Below, one piece after another: positions 5,423-6,403 of a stretch of DNA of 6,403 nt. This DNA comes from Acidobacteriota bacterium. Lineage in GTDB: Bacteria; Acidobacteriota; Terriglobia; Acidoferrales; 2-02-FULL-67-57. Position 1 is the stretch's first letter; each line of letters opens with the position of its first letter. Made by a program: the position numbers and the translations under genes. The DNA lies in NCBI GenBank assembly GCA_016210895.1, contig JACQTG010000294.1:1-6403 (forward strand), in the 5' to 3' direction. The notes under the pieces were generated by a model. That model saw only the letters and a program-made list of their open reading frames with translations. It made no database searches and was not told where the DNA came from.

Positions 5423-6403
5423 GAGCCGCCCTGGCGTTGCGCGGCCCGCTGCTTATGGAGTTTCGTGGCCATGGCCCGCAGCGTTTCCGGAACGTTTCGG
5501 TTCAGGGTGAGGAATTTCAGGTCCTGATTGGTGAGGTGGTTGATCAAGGGCAGGGAGATGTCGAGTGGCGTCCGCGGATTGTTGATCAGGTTGCGGACAA
5601 CAATGTAGCTCTTCATAAACTGGCGCGAGTTGGCGATAATCCGCAAGACTTCCTCGGATACGTTCTTCATCGTAGCAATCGACTCCACGTCACTCTCGCT
5701 CAGCTTGGGCGATTCCAGGACGGCGCGATAGACGACTTTGGCGGGGTCGCGCACGAGAATCATGCGCTCCTCTTTGCTTCCCTTCAAGGCTTGCTGGACG
5801 CGCTCGGGGACGCTCATGCGGGAAAGCTTGTGCAGCAGGCTGACCCGCTCGCGCTTGTCCAGTTTCTTTTCTGCTTCGGTTTCGTCTCCCTCCACGGCCG
5901 CCACCAAAGCCGCCGCGGTGTCTTCCGTCTGGTCTGGGGCCTCTCCCGAAACCGCCTCGAGCCGTTGGCGGAGCTCGTCGGGAAGGTCGGAGCGCCCGAG
6001 AACCGCCGCGGCAAACAAGGGCAGGCTTGTCAACCGCTCCTGTGACTGCAACAGAGGCTCCAGTTGCTGGAGCGAGAGCCGTGGCGCCAAGGCAGCCAGC
6101 GCCCCGTCCGAAGCCTTCGGGTGTGCAGCGATCACCAGGGCGATGCCGTCGGTGAGGACGGGCTGAGCGGCAAAGTATTCGAGCGTCTCCGCCGCGATGT
6201 GGGGCGCGGCCAGAACTTGCGCGCACTTTTCCATTGACCAGGTGGCCAGCGTCTGCTGCGCCGTCTCGCTGCAGGTGGGGTCGGGATCGCGCGTCAACAG
6301 GACCAGAATTTCCAGGAGCTCGTCGGCCGCGACCGGCATCGTGCCGCGTGAGGCAGCCCGCTTGATGGCGGCCGGCGCCTTACCTTTGCGAAAGGTTTCG
6401 AGG
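5419..6403 (-). CDS. Uncharacterised alpha-helical repeat protein, 5' partial
   Basis: I do not recognise a named function. The frame holds an ATG at 6339 (306 residues), but it stays open to the window edge, adding 21 protein-like residues (ending AAIKRAASRGT). No Shine-Dalgarno sequence precedes that ATG, so the real start is probably beyond base 6403; 327 residues are visible. The protein is Leu/Ala-rich and looks all-helical. The N-terminal half has repeating units of about 20-35 residues with recurring Pro or His-Pro turns (ILVLLTRDPDPTC, LEYFAAQPVL, ALVIAAHPKA), like HEAT-type or similar solenoids. A charged linker rich in Glu, Asp and Lys (EGDETEAEKKLDKRER) leads to a second helical domain with the distinctive blocks LVRDPAKVVYRAVLESPKLS, NNPRTPLDISLPL and LTLNRNVPETLRAMA. 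I associate such proteins with Acidobacteriota and Myxococcota from memory only. No signal peptide or membrane segment is visible in the part present. A binding or scaffold role is a guess from the fold type. Confidence 0.8.
   Translation of the reverse strand, partial: LETFRKGKAPAAIKRAASRGTMPVAADELLEILVLLTRDPDPTCSETAQQTLATWSMEKCAQVLAAPHIAAETLEYFAAQPVLTDGIALVIAAHPKASDGALAALAPRLSLQQLEPLLQSQERLTSLPLFAAAVLGRSDLPDELRQRLEAVSGEAPDQTEDTAAALVAAVEGDETEAEKKLDKRERVSLLHKLSRMSVPERVQQALKGSKEERMILVRDPAKVVYRAVLESPKLSESDVESIATMKNVSEEVLRIIANSRQFMKSYIVVRNLINNPRTPLDISLPLINHLTNQDLKFLTLNRNVPETLRAMATKLHKQRAAQRQGGS

Noticed and set aside
5437..6045. 202-codon plus-strand open frame opposite the helical-repeat gene
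   Set aside because: The minus-strand frame has coherent helical repeats and constrained blocks; the plus-strand frame has none and no ribosome binding site.

Overview
This is a GC-rich, densely coding bacterial window with seven protein genes and almost no intergenic DNA. The gene families and the uncharacterised helical-repeat protein at the right end recall Acidobacteriota, with some resemblance to Myxococcota. That placement rests on remembered sequence style, not on a search, and should be held loosely. I see no tRNA, rRNA, CRISPR array, insertion sequence or other mobile element.

Layout. The window opens inside an inositol-monophosphatase-family gene (1-679, 5' end missing). After a short gap with a weak promoter candidate come five plus-strand genes: a calcineurin-like metallophosphoesterase (756-1550), pyrimidine-nucleoside/thymidine phosphorylase (1569-2873), a NupC-type concentrative nucleoside transporter (2905-4152), a trimeric-type purine-nucleoside phosphorylase (4149-5021) and cytidine deaminase (5018-5422). 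The last three are tied together by two ATGA start/stop overlaps. A minus-strand gene (5419-6403, 5' end missing) converges on cdd, and one CTAG tetranucleotide holds both stop codons.

Function. The four genes from 1569 to 5422 make a nucleoside uptake and salvage/catabolism operon. NupC imports nucleosides. Cdd deaminates (deoxy)cytidine to (deoxy)uridine. The pyrimidine and purine phosphorylases then split nucleosides into base plus (deoxy)ribose-1-phosphate. Phosphopentomutase (DeoB) and deoxyribose-phosphate aldolase (DeoC), which would carry the sugar phosphate into central metabolism, are not in this window. The metallophosphoesterase sits 18 bp upstream of the phosphorylase and is probably co-transcribed; its substrate is unknown.

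No clearly new system is evident. The points most worth a second look are: changes at the expected cation site of the transporter; a thymidine-phosphorylase-type specificity residue (Met108) in an otherwise Bacillus-Pdp-like enzyme; a hairpin that would hide the cdd ribosome binding site and couple it to the upstream gene; an in-frame A AAA AAG slippery heptamer near the start of the phosphorylase; and the uncharacterised minus-strand helical-repeat protein.
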